This document shows positions 44,734 through 54,056 of a stretch of 64,000 bases of DNA, piece after piece (positions within the stretch are counted from its first letter, which is position 1; every line of letters starts with the position of its first letter). The notes under the pieces are model-generated. The model ran no database searches and had not been told where the DNA came from. It saw nothing but the letters and a program-made list of their open reading frames with translations. Position numbers and translations under genes: made by a program. Location: NCBI GenBank assembly GCA_030066195.1, contig JASJCB010000043.1:29817-93816 (forward strand). The letters are read 5' to 3'. The DNA is from Acidobacteriota bacterium (GTDB lineage: Bacteria; Acidobacteriota; Holophagae; Acanthopleuribacterales; Acanthopleuribacteraceae).

Positions 44734-47355
44734 ATGTCGGAACGGAAAATCGGCAGATACATCATTAAAGGCCTTCTAGGGGAAGGCGCCATGGGGTCCG
44801 TTTTCAAGGGTCACGACCCCAACCTGGAACGTCTGGTCGCCATCAAGACCATGCGCACCGGGAATATGAAAAACAAGAGCGACTACGATGAATTCAAGGA
44901 ACGATTCTTCCTGGAAGCCCGCGCCAACGGGCGTTTGAATCATCCCAACATCGTCTCCGTCTACGATTCCGGCCTGATGGATGACGAGCCCTACCTGGTC
45001 ATGGAGTTCATCAAAGGCGAGGCCCTGGACGCCTTTTTCGACAAACACTTCATCGATCGCTTGAAATGGTATATTCCCATTTTGGAGCAGATCGCCGCGG
45101 GTTTGGACTATGCGCACGAAGAGGGCGTCATCCATCGCGACGTGAAACCCGGCAACATCCTCGTCATTCCCAAGAACAAGGGCAAAAGGGCGCGGGTCAA
45201 GATCCTGGATTTCGGTCTGGCCAAGCTGAAGGACTCCAAATTGACCGCCACGGGTTATTTCCTGGGCACGCCCAGTTACTCCAGCCCCGAGCAGGTGATG
45301 GGCGGCAAGTTGGACATTCATTCCGACCTGTTCAGCTTCGGCACCGTGGCCTACGAGATACTGACCGGCGCCTTGCCCTTCGACGGCGAGACCCTGCACT
45401 CCATCCTCTATAAAATCGCTCACGAGCCGCCCAACCTGTCGTTTGAAATCTTTGCCGATTTCATTGACGTGCACGCCCTGTCCCAGGTATTCCAGACCAT
45501 CCTGCACAAGGATGCCGACGCTCGATTCGACCTGGCTCACGACTTCGTGATGGAGTTGAAATCGTTGACCGCGCCCCTGGCGGAGGCCGACATCCCCGAG
45601 GAGACGCTGGCCAAACGCGGCGGCAAGCCGTCCAAGCAGCGCCGCAAAGCCGCGGCCGGCAAGCCGAAAACATCCGACAAGTCGGCGAGTCAGGCCAAAC
45701 GCACCTCCGTCGATCCCAGCATGATGTCCAGGCCGTCGAGAAAGGACGGGGAATCCAATCAGGAAGTCAAAGAGGCCCGCCACCAGTTTCGCATGGCCTA
45801 TGAAACCGGCAATATCTCCAGCGTACGCTATTGCCTGCAAGAGTTGCGGGCCATGGGCGTGGAAGTGGTGTCCGAGGAAATCATGTTGACCAGGCTGGAG
45901 GAAAAGGTCGCCGAGGATGAGAAAGCCCAAAACGAGACGAAGCGCAAACAGTTGATCAAAGAAGCGCGCGAGGCTTTTCGGGTGGCCATGGAGACCCGCA
46001 ATCCCGACAGCGTGCGCTATTGCCTCAAGGAATTGAAGAAGCTGGACGTCGATGTCACAGAGGAAAAGAAACAGCTCAAGCAACTGAAATACGATCTGAA
46101 GAGCGAAGAGGAAAAGCGCCGCGAGGAGATGAAGCGGCTGCAGGAGATCGAGGACCTGCGTTGGTCGTTCCAACGGCGCTACGATAAGCGGGACCTGGAC
46201 GGTTGCGACCGTGTCCTGAAGCGATTGGCGGAATTGGAGGCGGATACCGCCGAGGAGCAGGCGCGTTACAAGGTGCTGGAGGAGAAGCAACAAAGCGAGG
46301 CCAAGCAGCGCACGCGGTGGACCCAACGCACCCGCCGCCAGTTCCTCAACGCGCTGGAAGAAGAAGACGAGGTGCGTTGCCAGCGACTGCTTACCGAATT
46401 GGAATCGCTGTTGAAGGTAGACGTCACCCATGAGAAGGCGGCCTTCGAAGCCTTGAAGCAGCGCCTGGCCGAACGCACCGCCGAGGAATTGCGGCGGCAA
46501 CGCATCGACGAGTTGAAGGCCGAATTCGATCAGGCCATCAAGCGCAAGGACATTGAAGCATGTAAGGAGAACCTTAGGGACCTGAAGGCTCTCAGGGCCG
46601 AGGTTGCCGCGGAAACCAAAGCGCTGGCCCGGTTACGCAAGCGCATCAGCGGAGAAGAGGAACTGGAACTGAAGGAAAAGTTCATCAACGCCGCCCGCGA
46701 CCATTTCCGCGACGCCCTGACTAAGCAGAACCTGGACGGCTGCCGGTACTACCTCCGCGAGTTGAAACAGTTGGTCAACGATGTGGGCCCGGAAGAACGC
46801 GCCATGATCAAGCTTGAAGAGATGCTGCAGGAGGCCGACGCCCTGCGCCTGAAGGAACAGCATGCCCAAAAACGCCGCCGGGAATTCAAGAAGGCCTTCG
46901 ATAACCGCAACCTGGAAAACTGCCGCTACTATATGCGCGAACTACAACAACTACAGGTCGATACTACTGAAGAGCGCGAGATGATCGCCCAATTGGAGAA
47001 CAACCTCGAAGCCGAGCGGGAACTGCAAGAGCGCATGATCCAACAATCCCGCGAAAAGTTCCATGAGGCGCTTAGTCAGGGCGACACCACGGAATGCGAA
47101 CACTACCTGAACGTACTCAATGAGTTGGGCGCTTACATCACGGAAGAACAAGAAGCGCTGGCCGAAATGAAGCGCAAAGACTCGATCGACCTGGACGCCG
47201 AGGACACGGGAAAGATGATCAATCGCATGCGCGCCCGGTTCGAGGAGGCCTACGAGGCCGGCAACAAGGATTCCTGCCGCTTCTATATCGGAGAGTTGAA
47301 GAACCTGCGGGCCGATGTGAACAAGGAGTCCAAGAAATTGAGTACATTTAACTGA
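44734..47355 (+). CDS. Ser/Thr protein kinase with nine tandem about 60-residue helical repeats
   Basis: 873 residues from the ATG at 44734; the frame upstream to 44632 is not protein-like. Residues 7-280 are a complete Hanks kinase: LLGEGAMGSVFKG, K38 in VAIKTM, HRDVKPGNIL (D136), DFGLAKL and GTPSYSSPEQ. After a Lys-rich linker, repeats begin at about residues 347, 410, 473, 532, 592, 652, 713, 771 and 830. Each follows R..F..A...NLE.CRYYLRELK.L..DV.EE, then a coiled coil. There is no transmembrane helix or signal peptide, so the kinase is cytoplasmic. The conserved Cys-Arg-Tyr-Tyr core and even spacing suggest a rod or binding array. I know of no named family for the repeat. Confidence 0.92.
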   Translation: MSERKIGRYIIKGLLGEGAMGSVFKGHDPNLERLVAIKTMRTGNMKNKSDYDEFKERFFLEARANGRLNHPNIVSVYDSGLMDDEPYLVMEFIKGEALDAFFDKHFIDRLKWYIPILEQIAAGLDYAHEEGVIHRDVKPGNILVIPKNKGKRARVKILDFGLAKLKDSKLTATGYFLGTPSYSSPEQVMGGKLDIHSDLFSFGTVAYEILTGALPFDGETLHSILYKIAHEPPNLSFEIFADFIDVHALSQVFQTILHKDADARFDLAHDFVMELKSLTAPLAEADIPEETLAKRGGKPSKQRRKAAAGKPKTSDKSASQAKRTSVDPSMMSRPSRKDGESNQEVKEARHQFRMAYETGNISSVRYCLQELRAMGVEVVSEEIMLTRLEEKVAEDEKAQNETKRKQLIKEAREAFRVAMETRNPDSVRYCLKELKKLDVDVTEEKKQLKQLKYDLKSEEEKRREEMKRLQEIEDLRWSFQRRYDKRDLDGCDRVLKRLAELEADTAEEQARYKVLEEKQQSEAKQRTRWTQRTRRQFLNALEEEDEVRCQRLLTELESLLKVDVTHEKAAFEALKQRLAERTAEELRRQRIDELKAEFDQAIKRKDIEACKENLRDLKALRAEVAAETKALARLRKRISGEEELELKEKFINAARDHFRDALTKQNLDGCRYYLRELKQLVNDVGPEERAMIKLEEMLQEADALRLKEQHAQKRRREFKKAFDNRNLENCRYYMRELQQLQVDTTEEREMIAQLENNLEAERELQERMIQQSREKFHEALSQGDTTECEHYLNVLNELGAYITEEQEALAEMKRKDSIDLDAEDTGKMINRMRARFEEAYEAGNKDSCRFYIGELKNLRADVNKESKKLSTFN

Positions 47356-47718
47356 GCCGATGTTCGCTTCTTGCTCTCGGCATTGAAGTTGCTTAAGTTT
47401 TATAAGGGAGGACCCGCGAGACCCGCCCGAACGCACGGGTACTTGTTCCCAAGGCTTAAGTACTTATACTCAAGACATTTCCTTGGAATCAAATTGTGTC
47501 CGGTTTGTGTTATTTTGGGGACAGGAAGGGTCTCATTTTGGCGACATCGCCCGGGCCGCGCCGGTTTGGGCCGCCAAGGACCGGTGATTCGGTAAATCTT
47601 TGTTGGTTAAAGGATTCTTTGCCGATAGGATATGTGAAACCCATCCTTGTGTTTTGGGTCGATTTTTGGCATAAAAGTTCCTATACAGAGCGTTGTAATA
47701 CGCAGAAGGAGTCCAGTG
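47356..47718. other. Intergenic, no gene seen
   Basis: A 363-base gap between the kinase and the TPR-lipoprotein-protease operon. Frames are short and lack ribosome sites. It should hold the operon promoter, but no hexamer pair stands out. Confidence 0.4.
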
Positions 47719-48186
47719 ATGCGTTCCAGATCCTTTTTCCTTTGTTTCCTCTCCCTCTTCCTCATCCTGGCCCCGGAAGCGATGGCTCAAAAGAAGAAAA
47801 CCCGGCTGGACCGCAGAATCATCGGTGCAGAGTTGGAATTCGGTCGGCAGGCCGCCAAGTTCGGGCTTTGGAACGAGGCCATCTTCCGCTGGGAAAAAGT
47901 CGTCAAAGAGGATCCCGACAACTCGGACGCCCTCAACAACCTGGCCGTGGCCTATGAGTCCGTAGGCAATTACCAAAAGGCCGGTGACCTTTATGAGCAG
48001 GCCCTGGCCCTGGACGAAGACAGCTCCGACATCCGCAAGAATTTAAAACGCTTTCGCAGTTTTTACCGCAAACACCAACGCCAATTGGAACGCGACCAGA
48101 AGATCAAGGCAAGGAAACGCGAGGAGGCCCGGGAGGAGGATAAGGTAAAACCGAAGAAATCAGGCAAAAAAGAAGGTGACGCATGA
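47719..48186 (+). CDS. Secreted TPR protein
   Basis: 155 residues; AGGAG lies 7 bases before the ATG at 47719. Signal peptide MRSRSFFLCFLSLFLILAPEAMA, then about two and a half TPR units (AAKFGLWNEAIFRWEKVVKEDPDNSDA, NLAVAYESVGNYQKAGDLYEQAL). The C-terminal tail is Lys/Glu-rich and probably disordered. Its stop overlaps the start of the lipoprotein gene (ATGA). Periplasmic TPR proteins of this size often help assemble outer-membrane or secretion machinery, in keeping with the Omp85-type fusion protein encoded two genes on. Confidence 0.85.
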   Translation: MRSRSFFLCFLSLFLILAPEAMAQKKKTRLDRRIIGAELEFGRQAAKFGLWNEAIFRWEKVVKEDPDNSDALNNLAVAYESVGNYQKAGDLYEQALALDEDSSDIRKNLKRFRSFYRKHQRQLERDQKIKARKREEAREEDKVKPKKSGKKEGDA

Positions 48187-48851
48187 AGAAGATAATCGCG
48201 GTTTTTGCCGCGCTGTTCATGCTGACGGGATGTGCGACCAATGAGAAGAGAAACACCGTGCCCATCGACCTGTCCCTTCCCGCCAAGCTGGATTTAAGCA
48301 ATTATGACCACATATACTTTCCGGGTTTCATCTCCGATGTCAAGAACGAGAACTTCGAACCTGACCTGGAGGCCGTCAACTTCTTCCGCCGGGAGTTGGT
48401 TCGTGAGAACGTGATCGATGTCGTCGATAAAGAACCGGTGGACCTTTCGACCAAAGACCCGCGCTCTTTCTTCGAGCGCGAACAGCCCTTTTTCAAAACG
48501 CTGGAAGTGGATAATCCGGGCAGGACTCTGGCCCTGACCGGGGTGGTGTCCTTCGAAGTTCGCGACCTGTCCAGTTTCCGGCGTGTTCAGGACGAAACCG
48601 TGAACGGCCGCGTGGTCTACCGAACCCAGTTCGTGGAAATGACCGGATTCGAGTTGGCCATTCGCGTTTGCGTCTACGACCTCAAGACGGGCCGCATGCT
48701 CTATCGAGAGGTTCTTGGCGACGACATGGATGTCTTGGGTAAGGAAGCCGACCAGCGGCTCGCCTACTATGACCTGTTGCAACGTGTATCCGACAGGGTA
48801 TTGGGCCTGTTTACCAACACGGTTGTCCAAGACCAACGCATACTGAAGTGA
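48183..48851 (+). CDS. Lipoprotein of the Omp85-fusion operon
   Basis: 222 residues. Lipoprotein signal MKKIIAVFAALFMLTGC with the lipobox LTGC; the residue after Cys is Ala, so outer-membrane sorting is expected. The mature part has alternating strands and helices with no named domain (LDLSNYDHIYFPGFISDV, LALTGVVSFEVRDLSSF, FELAIRVCVYDLKTGRMLY), a pattern like small ABC-type or CsgG/DUF4136-type lipoproteins. It is translationally coupled to the TPR gene and lies 37 bases before the Omp85 fusion gene. Probably an assembly or docking partner of that protein. Confidence 0.85.
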   Translation: MKKIIAVFAALFMLTGCATNEKRNTVPIDLSLPAKLDLSNYDHIYFPGFISDVKNENFEPDLEAVNFFRRELVRENVIDVVDKEPVDLSTKDPRSFFEREQPFFKTLEVDNPGRTLALTGVVSFEVRDLSSFRRVQDETVNGRVVYRTQFVEMTGFELAIRVCVYDLKTGRMLYREVLGDDMDVLGKEADQRLAYYDLLQRVSDRVLGLFTNTVVQDQRILK

Positions 48852-48888
48852 ACCGCATTACCCCCAAAGGACCCAGAGGAGGCCTGAC

Positions 48889-51741
48889 TTGAGATTTCTC
48901 GCGTCATCGATACTGCTGATTGCCCTCGCGGCGCCCTCGCCGCTCATGGCGAGAGGCAAAAACAAGGTTGTGGACCAAACCTACAACTGGAAGATTTACG
49001 AGTCCGAACACTTCAAGATCTATCACTACGAAGGCACGGAGCACCTGTTGGAAGACGTTGCCAACAAGGTGGAAGCGGCCTATACCCGTATTTCCGGCAA
49101 GCTCCAGCACGAGTTGAACTTCAAGGTGCCGTTTATCTTCTACAAAACCCACGAGGAGTTTTCACACACCAACGTTTTTCCGGGCTTCCTCCCTCGTTCG
49201 GTGGGCGCTTTTGCAGAGCCGTTCCAAAGCCGTATCCTGATGCCGGTCGATCTGGCGCCCGAACCACTCTACGCCTTGATCGTGCACGAGTTGACCCACA
49301 TCTTCCAGTACGACATGCTGTACAACAACCGCATCAGCACCATCATTCGGGCGCAAACCCCCACCTGGTTCGATGAGGGTATGGCCAGCTACGTGGCCGA
49401 TGACGAGAACAACCTGGACCGCATGGTTCTGCGCGATGTGGCCGTCAACGCCAGCGGCGCCCTGTCGCTGCGCAACTTCGGCAATCAGTCCTACATCGCC
49501 TACCGGGTGGGACACGCCGCCTTCGATTACATCGAGGAGCAGTACGGCATCGAGGGCGTGCGCGACTTTTTATGGCAGTTCCGCAAGAACATCGCCGGCA
49601 ACGTGGGCGGCGCCATCTCGCGCGCTTTCGAGATCAGCCCCGAGGAATTCGATCGCGACTTCCGCAAGTATCTGCGCAAGCGCTATGTCTGGCTGTTACC
49701 CGAGAAGGAAGAACCGGATGACCACGCTCGCGAAATTCGCACCAGGCGCACCATCACCACCCTGTCGCCGGAACTCTCTCCCAGCGGCGACCTGTTTGCG
49801 GCCATCGTTCCCGTTAAAAACGAGTTGGACCTGGTGCTCATTTCCACCAAGGACGGCCGCCTCTTCAAGAACCTGACCAAGGGCATTACCAACAAATACA
49901 CTGAAATCAACGTGGGCGCCTATTCCGGCATCAACGACCTGGGCTGGAACAACGACGGCAATGAAATCGCCTTCGCCGCTCGCCAGGAAGGCACCATGGT
50001 GTTGTTCATCTCGAACGTGCTGACAGGTAAGGAAAAAGAGATGATCAAGTTCGACGAGATCCGCGACGCTCAATCGCCGGTATTCTCCAAGGACAACAAT
50101 ACCATCTACTTCGGCGGTAACCGCAGGGGCTTTTTCGACATCTTCGCCTATGACCGTACCACCAAGGAAATCAAGAACATCACCAATGACAAACACATGG
50201 ACCGCAACCCGCGTGTTTCGCCGGACGGCAAGGAAATTCTCTATTCTTCCAGCCGCGACGGTTTCTTCAAGATCTTCAGCATCGATCTGGCCACGAGCGA
50301 GCAAACCCAGCTCACCAGCGGCTTGGGTAACGACATCCAGGCGACCTACAGCGATGATATGAGTTCCATCTACTTCAGTTCCGACCGCTTCGACGATATC
50401 TACAATATCTACGAACTGGACCTGGATACCGGTGTCAAGAAACAGTACACCAACATCCTGACCGGCGCCTTCGCGCCCCAGGAACGCACGGTTTACGACC
50501 ACAAAGAGGGCGAGGAAAAGCGCCAACTGGTGTTCACCGCCTACTACCAGGGTCGCTACCGCGTCTACCGCATGGAAAAACCCGAGGATCGCGAAGAATT
50601 CTACGATGTGGCCCGCGACAACTACGCCAACGTCAAGGAATACAAAATGGACTCCGGCATCAAGCTGGATCCCGATCGCCTCTCCGAGTACTCGCTGAGG
50701 GGTAACTTCTCGGTGTCCAACGCCAACGTGACCGCGGGCGCTACCGACGACGGCCGCTTCATTTCCAGTTCCGCGGTGACCTTTACCGACACCTTGGGTA
50801 ACCACGAGTTGTTCATCAACACCTATACGGTTTCCAGTTTCGAGAACTACTTCGTGAATTACCTCAACCGCACCCGCCGTCTGCAATGGGGCGGCACGGC
50901 GGCGTATGTCTCGCAGTTCTTCGTGGACCGCTTCACCCTGCAGCGCGTGGAGCGCAACTACAAATACGCCGACGTCAGCGCCTTTGCGCGTTATCCGTTG
51001 AGCACCTGGAACCGAATTGAAGGCAGCGTGGGCATGACCGACCGCGACACCTACGTCTACCGGTTGGAACCCTTCATCTTCGACCCCGACATCCTGATCC
51101 CCCAGGTGGTGCCCGCGGACTATACCGAACCCTATGTCAACCTGGGCTTCTCGCGGGACACGATTCGTTACCGGCAGTGGGGGCCCCAGCACGGTATGTC
51201 GCTGGATGTCCGCGCGACCCACATCTTCAACGCTTCGACCTCCTACAGCATGGACTTCCGGGCCTATCGCGAGGTGACGGCCCGTTCCAACCTGGCCTTC
51301 CGCGTGTTGGGCAACTACTCGGACGGGGACTTCCCCGACTTCTGGACCCTGGGCGGCAACAACAACCTGCGCGGTGATTTCGAGTACCGCAGCCTGATCG
51401 GGTCCCGCCGTTTCATGACCCAGTTCGAGTACCGCTTCCCGTTGATCGATGCGCTGGCCTTCCCCGGCGGCTTCGGTTTCCGCAATATCCGCGCGGCCTT
51501 CTTCATCGACGCGGGCGGCACCTGGTTTGATGACGATACCTTCAACTTCGAGTTCCAAGGCGATGATGAAGGTTTCGACCCCGAAATCTACGACCCGGAC
51601 TACCTGATCGGGGCCACCGGGTTCAATATGAGCCTGAACTTCCAGGGCCTCGATTTCAACTGGACCTGGTCAAGACGCACCAATTTCGAGACGTTGCCCT
51701 CCAGTTACCGCATGGACTTCTGGATCGGTCGCAACTTCTAA
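48889..51741 (+). CDS. Peptidase MA-like / TolB propeller / Omp85-type barrel fusion
   Basis: 950 residues from a TTG at 48889 (AGGAGG, spacing 6). Signal peptide MRFLASSILLIALAAPSPLMA. Residues 30-260 are a gluzincin (peptidase MA) domain with the zinc site VHELTHIFQYD (H133, E134, H137) and E163 in WFDEGMASYVAD. Residues 280-570 hold TolB/PD40-type propeller repeats (NPRVSPDGKEILYSSSRDG, FSKDNNTIYFGGNRRG). Residues 600-950 end as a beta-barrel like bacterial surface antigen/BamA proteins: GNNNLRGDFEYRSLIGSRR, FPLIDALAFPGGF, FIDAGGTWF. It ends in F, the usual outer-membrane insertion signal. An outer-membrane protein carrying its own periplasmic protease. Confidence 0.9.
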   Translation: MRFLASSILLIALAAPSPLMARGKNKVVDQTYNWKIYESEHFKIYHYEGTEHLLEDVANKVEAAYTRISGKLQHELNFKVPFIFYKTHEEFSHTNVFPGFLPRSVGAFAEPFQSRILMPVDLAPEPLYALIVHELTHIFQYDMLYNNRISTIIRAQTPTWFDEGMASYVADDENNLDRMVLRDVAVNASGALSLRNFGNQSYIAYRVGHAAFDYIEEQYGIEGVRDFLWQFRKNIAGNVGGAISRAFEISPEEFDRDFRKYLRKRYVWLLPEKEEPDDHAREIRTRRTITTLSPELSPSGDLFAAIVPVKNELDLVLISTKDGRLFKNLTKGITNKYTEINVGAYSGINDLGWNNDGNEIAFAARQEGTMVLFISNVLTGKEKEMIKFDEIRDAQSPVFSKDNNTIYFGGNRRGFFDIFAYDRTTKEIKNITNDKHMDRNPRVSPDGKEILYSSSRDGFFKIFSIDLATSEQTQLTSGLGNDIQATYSDDMSSIYFSSDRFDDIYNIYELDLDTGVKKQYTNILTGAFAPQERTVYDHKEGEEKRQLVFTAYYQGRYRVYRMEKPEDREEFYDVARDNYANVKEYKMDSGIKLDPDRLSEYSLRGNFSVSNANVTAGATDDGRFISSSAVTFTDTLGNHELFINTYTVSSFENYFVNYLNRTRRLQWGGTAAYVSQFFVDRFTLQRVERNYKYADVSAFARYPLSTWNRIEGSVGMTDRDTYVYRLEPFIFDPDILIPQVVPADYTEPYVNLGFSRDTIRYRQWGPQHGMSLDVRATHIFNASTSYSMDFRAYREVTARSNLAFRVLGNYSDGDFPDFWTLGGNNNLRGDFEYRSLIGSRRFMTQFEYRFPLIDALAFPGGFGFRNIRAAFFIDAGGTWFDDDTFNFEFQGDDEGFDPEIYDPDYLIGATGFNMSLNFQGLDFNWTWSRRTNFETLPSSYRMDFWIGRNF

Positions 51742-51769
51742 TCGTTCGCAAACAAAAAAACACGTACTC

Positions 51770-51793
51770 AAGGGCCGCCTTTCAGCGGCCCTT
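51770..51793 (+). terminator. Hairpin terminator after the Omp85 fusion gene
   Basis: A perfect 9-bp stem, AAGGGCCGC and GCGGCCCTT, with loop CTTTCA, 29 bases after the stop codon. An A-run lies upstream of it, but only a weak T-rich stretch follows, so it may work mainly as a rho-independent stop in the opposite sense or as a pause. Confidence 0.65.
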
Positions 51794-51845
51794 GTCGTCT
51801 CTAATATGGTATGTTTTGACAAAACTGGAACGGGGGTACTACTCC

Positions 51846-52817
51846 ATGAGCGAGGAGAACATCCTTGACATTGAAAGCCTGATGGCGAAGGCTCGTTGTC
51901 CCGAGACGGGCGACGCCTTGGAAGCTTTTGACGAAGGCCTGTACAGTGCCGGAGAATGTATTTATCCCGTATTATGCGGCACGCCGATTCTGGCTCCGCG
52001 AATCGACCGTTTTCTCGGTAACGAGGTCTGGTCTATTTCACGGGCCATTGCCGAATTCGGCGAGGACGAGGAACTTAAAAGCTGGTTCTTCTCGCGCTAC
52101 AGCACCCTTGATTCAGACTATATTTCCCCGGTGGACACAGAGGTGCCGGGCGAGGGTTACCCGGGTTTCTGGGACTGCCCGGCCCTACCCACCTTCGTCT
52201 CGGAGTTGGTGCGGCGTACGCCCGAGGATGTTATCGAGGAAAGGGTTCAGGGCACGCGCTATCCCATGGGCCTGGATGTGGGTTGCGGCCAGGGCGGTAT
52301 GGTGCAACGCATGGCCGACCACTGCACCGTTGCCCTGGGGGTCGAGGTCAATCCGTACCTGGCCATGTTGGCCAACCGGCATCTGATCGCATCCGAAATC
52401 CTGGTTCGCTACTTCGTCCCCGAAGACGGGCCGGCTCGCGAGGTGCTTCCCAAACCCCCGGCGCCCAACGCCCGCGTGGTGTGCGCCGATGTCAACCTGC
52501 TGCCCTTCGAAGCGGAGACCTTCGATTGGATCAACTGCGGACACCTGCTGGACTTGAGCGATGACCCCGCGAGTTTGCTGTCCGATATTATCGGACTCCT
52601 GAAACCCGGCGGCCTGCTGACCATCTCCTCACCGCTGGATTTCCGGCACCAGGGTCACTTCGTCGGCATGTTCGGACTGTTGGCGCGCGATTTCGAAGAA
52701 ACCTACCAGGAGGACGGTATCCCCTGGCTGCGTTTCAACCACAAGCGTCGCTTCGTGCTCCACGAGGATTGGATCTGGATGGGCATTAAAAACCCCGGAC
52801 CGGATGTTGAAGAGTAA
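51846..52817 (+). CDS. Trm112-like domain fused to SAM-dependent methyltransferase
   Basis: 323 residues from the ATG at 51846. The first 55 residues look like a Trm112/UPF0434 zinc-ribbon (ARCPETGDALEAFDEGLYS, IYPVLCGTPILAP), but only two of the four usual Cys positions are obvious. A Rossmann methyltransferase follows with motif I GLDVGCGQGGMV (about 142-153), an acidic residue in GVEVNPYLAM, CADVNLLPFEAETFDWI and the late motif LLKPGGLLTISSP. The substrate is not predictable. It stands alone between a terminator and the next gene. Confidence 0.85.
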   Translation: MSEENILDIESLMAKARCPETGDALEAFDEGLYSAGECIYPVLCGTPILAPRIDRFLGNEVWSISRAIAEFGEDEELKSWFFSRYSTLDSDYISPVDTEVPGEGYPGFWDCPALPTFVSELVRRTPEDVIEERVQGTRYPMGLDVGCGQGGMVQRMADHCTVALGVEVNPYLAMLANRHLIASEILVRYFVPEDGPAREVLPKPPAPNARVVCADVNLLPFEAETFDWINCGHLLDLSDDPASLLSDIIGLLKPGGLLTISSPLDFRHQGHFVGMFGLLARDFEETYQEDGIPWLRFNHKRRFVLHEDWIWMGIKNPGPDVEE

Positions 52818-52935
52818 AGCCGGGTAAAACTGCCGGCGGATTCACGCTTCTTTCAACCAGGGTTCCTAAAGCCTTCACATATAGAAGCCAAGATGAAAGC
52901 ATGATCTTGGTCTGTTGAGGCCCGGGGGTTGAAAA

Positions 52936-53922
52936 ATGATGCATTGGTTGCTAATCGGCGTTTTATGGAGTGGTTTCACTGAAGTATCCACGGTTTCGGA
53001 ACGAGCATATCCCGCCCGCTCCCTTTTCGATGCCGCTGTTCACCTGGACACACGCGACGGCCTGACATTGGTTATGAAACAACGTGACGGGCTGGTCATC
53101 GGCGAGCTTCCGCTGGCGCAAAGACCCGATCGGGTAAGCTTTGCCGGCCCTTGGGAAACCCTGTTGATATGGACCGCCGATAAACAACAAGCGGGCAGGC
53201 TCACCGTCTGGCGACCGGGCAGCGAAACCTGGACCGTGCCGTATCCCGTGCTGGATTTTGCCGCCTCACACTATGCCGACGCCTTCTACTGTAAGGTACA
53301 AACCGACCGCGGCCGCATGGTACAGGTCTTCCGCAATCACGGCGGCTTACTGGTGGAACGGTTCGACAGGCCGGGGGAAGATCTATTTGCAAGAACCCGC
53401 TTCTCCATGGCCGGCGACAGCGTGGTACTGGGTCCACGCCCCGATCTGGTGGGCGATCGCATCGAGGTGCTGCGTCTTGACAACGCCTCCATAACCACCC
53501 TCTATCTGCCGCTGGGCATGCGGCCGGTACGCGTTTGCGCCGTGGATCACGATACCTTTTATATGTTGACTGAAAGCGGCATTTTGTTGCTGATGGACGA
53601 CAGGGAACTGGTCTGGGAGCAGACGGCGGAGGAGAGCATTTATACCGATTTGACGGTTTGCGTAGAAGGTTTTTATGTTCTGGCCCGTTCCGAAATTGGC
53701 TTCGATGTTTTCGATGTGTATGGAAATCCCGTTCTGGACTGGCTTCCCGAACAGCTGAATATCTTATTGCCGGGGATGACCTTACAAGATCTTGAAGCAA
53801 AGTTTGAAGGATTGTCCCTACACTTATTTCCAATCGGTAAATCTTACCCGAGGCTTATTTTCGACGACCTGGACAGCCGTGAACCCCATCTGAGGATGTT
53901 TACCGCCGAAGTGCCGAAGTGA
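52936..53922 (+). CDS. Secreted beta-propeller-like protein of unknown function
   Basis: 328 residues. A short hydrophobic N-terminus (MMHWLLIGVLWSGF) acts as signal peptide. The rest repeats four-strand blades with Asp/Gly turns (HLDTRDGLTLVMKQRDGLVIGEL, GDRIEVLRLDNASITTLYLPLG, DVFDVYGNPVLDWLPEQLNIL), suggesting a propeller, but no standard WD, PQQ or NHL motif is clear. No catalytic residues are evident. It follows the methyltransferase by 118 bases and precedes the large hybrid kinase by 134 bases, so co-transcription is uncertain. Confidence 0.75.
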   Translation: MMHWLLIGVLWSGFTEVSTVSERAYPARSLFDAAVHLDTRDGLTLVMKQRDGLVIGELPLAQRPDRVSFAGPWETLLIWTADKQQAGRLTVWRPGSETWTVPYPVLDFAASHYADAFYCKVQTDRGRMVQVFRNHGGLLVERFDRPGEDLFARTRFSMAGDSVVLGPRPDLVGDRIEVLRLDNASITTLYLPLGMRPVRVCAVDHDTFYMLTESGILLLMDDRELVWEQTAEESIYTDLTVCVEGFYVLARSEIGFDVFDVYGNPVLDWLPEQLNILLPGMTLQDLEAKFEGLSLHLFPIGKSYPRLIFDDLDSREPHLRMFTAEVPK

Positions 53923-54056
53923 CGATAGTTGCTTGAACGAGGTTACAAGAAAAATTCTCTTCGGCTGAATTTTTAAATCAAGTTATAATGGCGGACGGCA
54001 GATATATTTTCTAGTATGTGTCGGTTGGTATCAATTTCCATTTTTTGGGGTTGAGG

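Noticed and set aside
44776..46500. 574-codon minus-strand frame across the kinase gene
   Set aside because: Antisense shadow of a GC-rich coding frame; Leu/Gly/Gln-rich composition without motif.
49696..51558. 620-codon minus-strand frame in the Omp85 fusion
   Set aside because: Antisense shadow; the plus-strand frame has signal peptide, HExxH and barrel.
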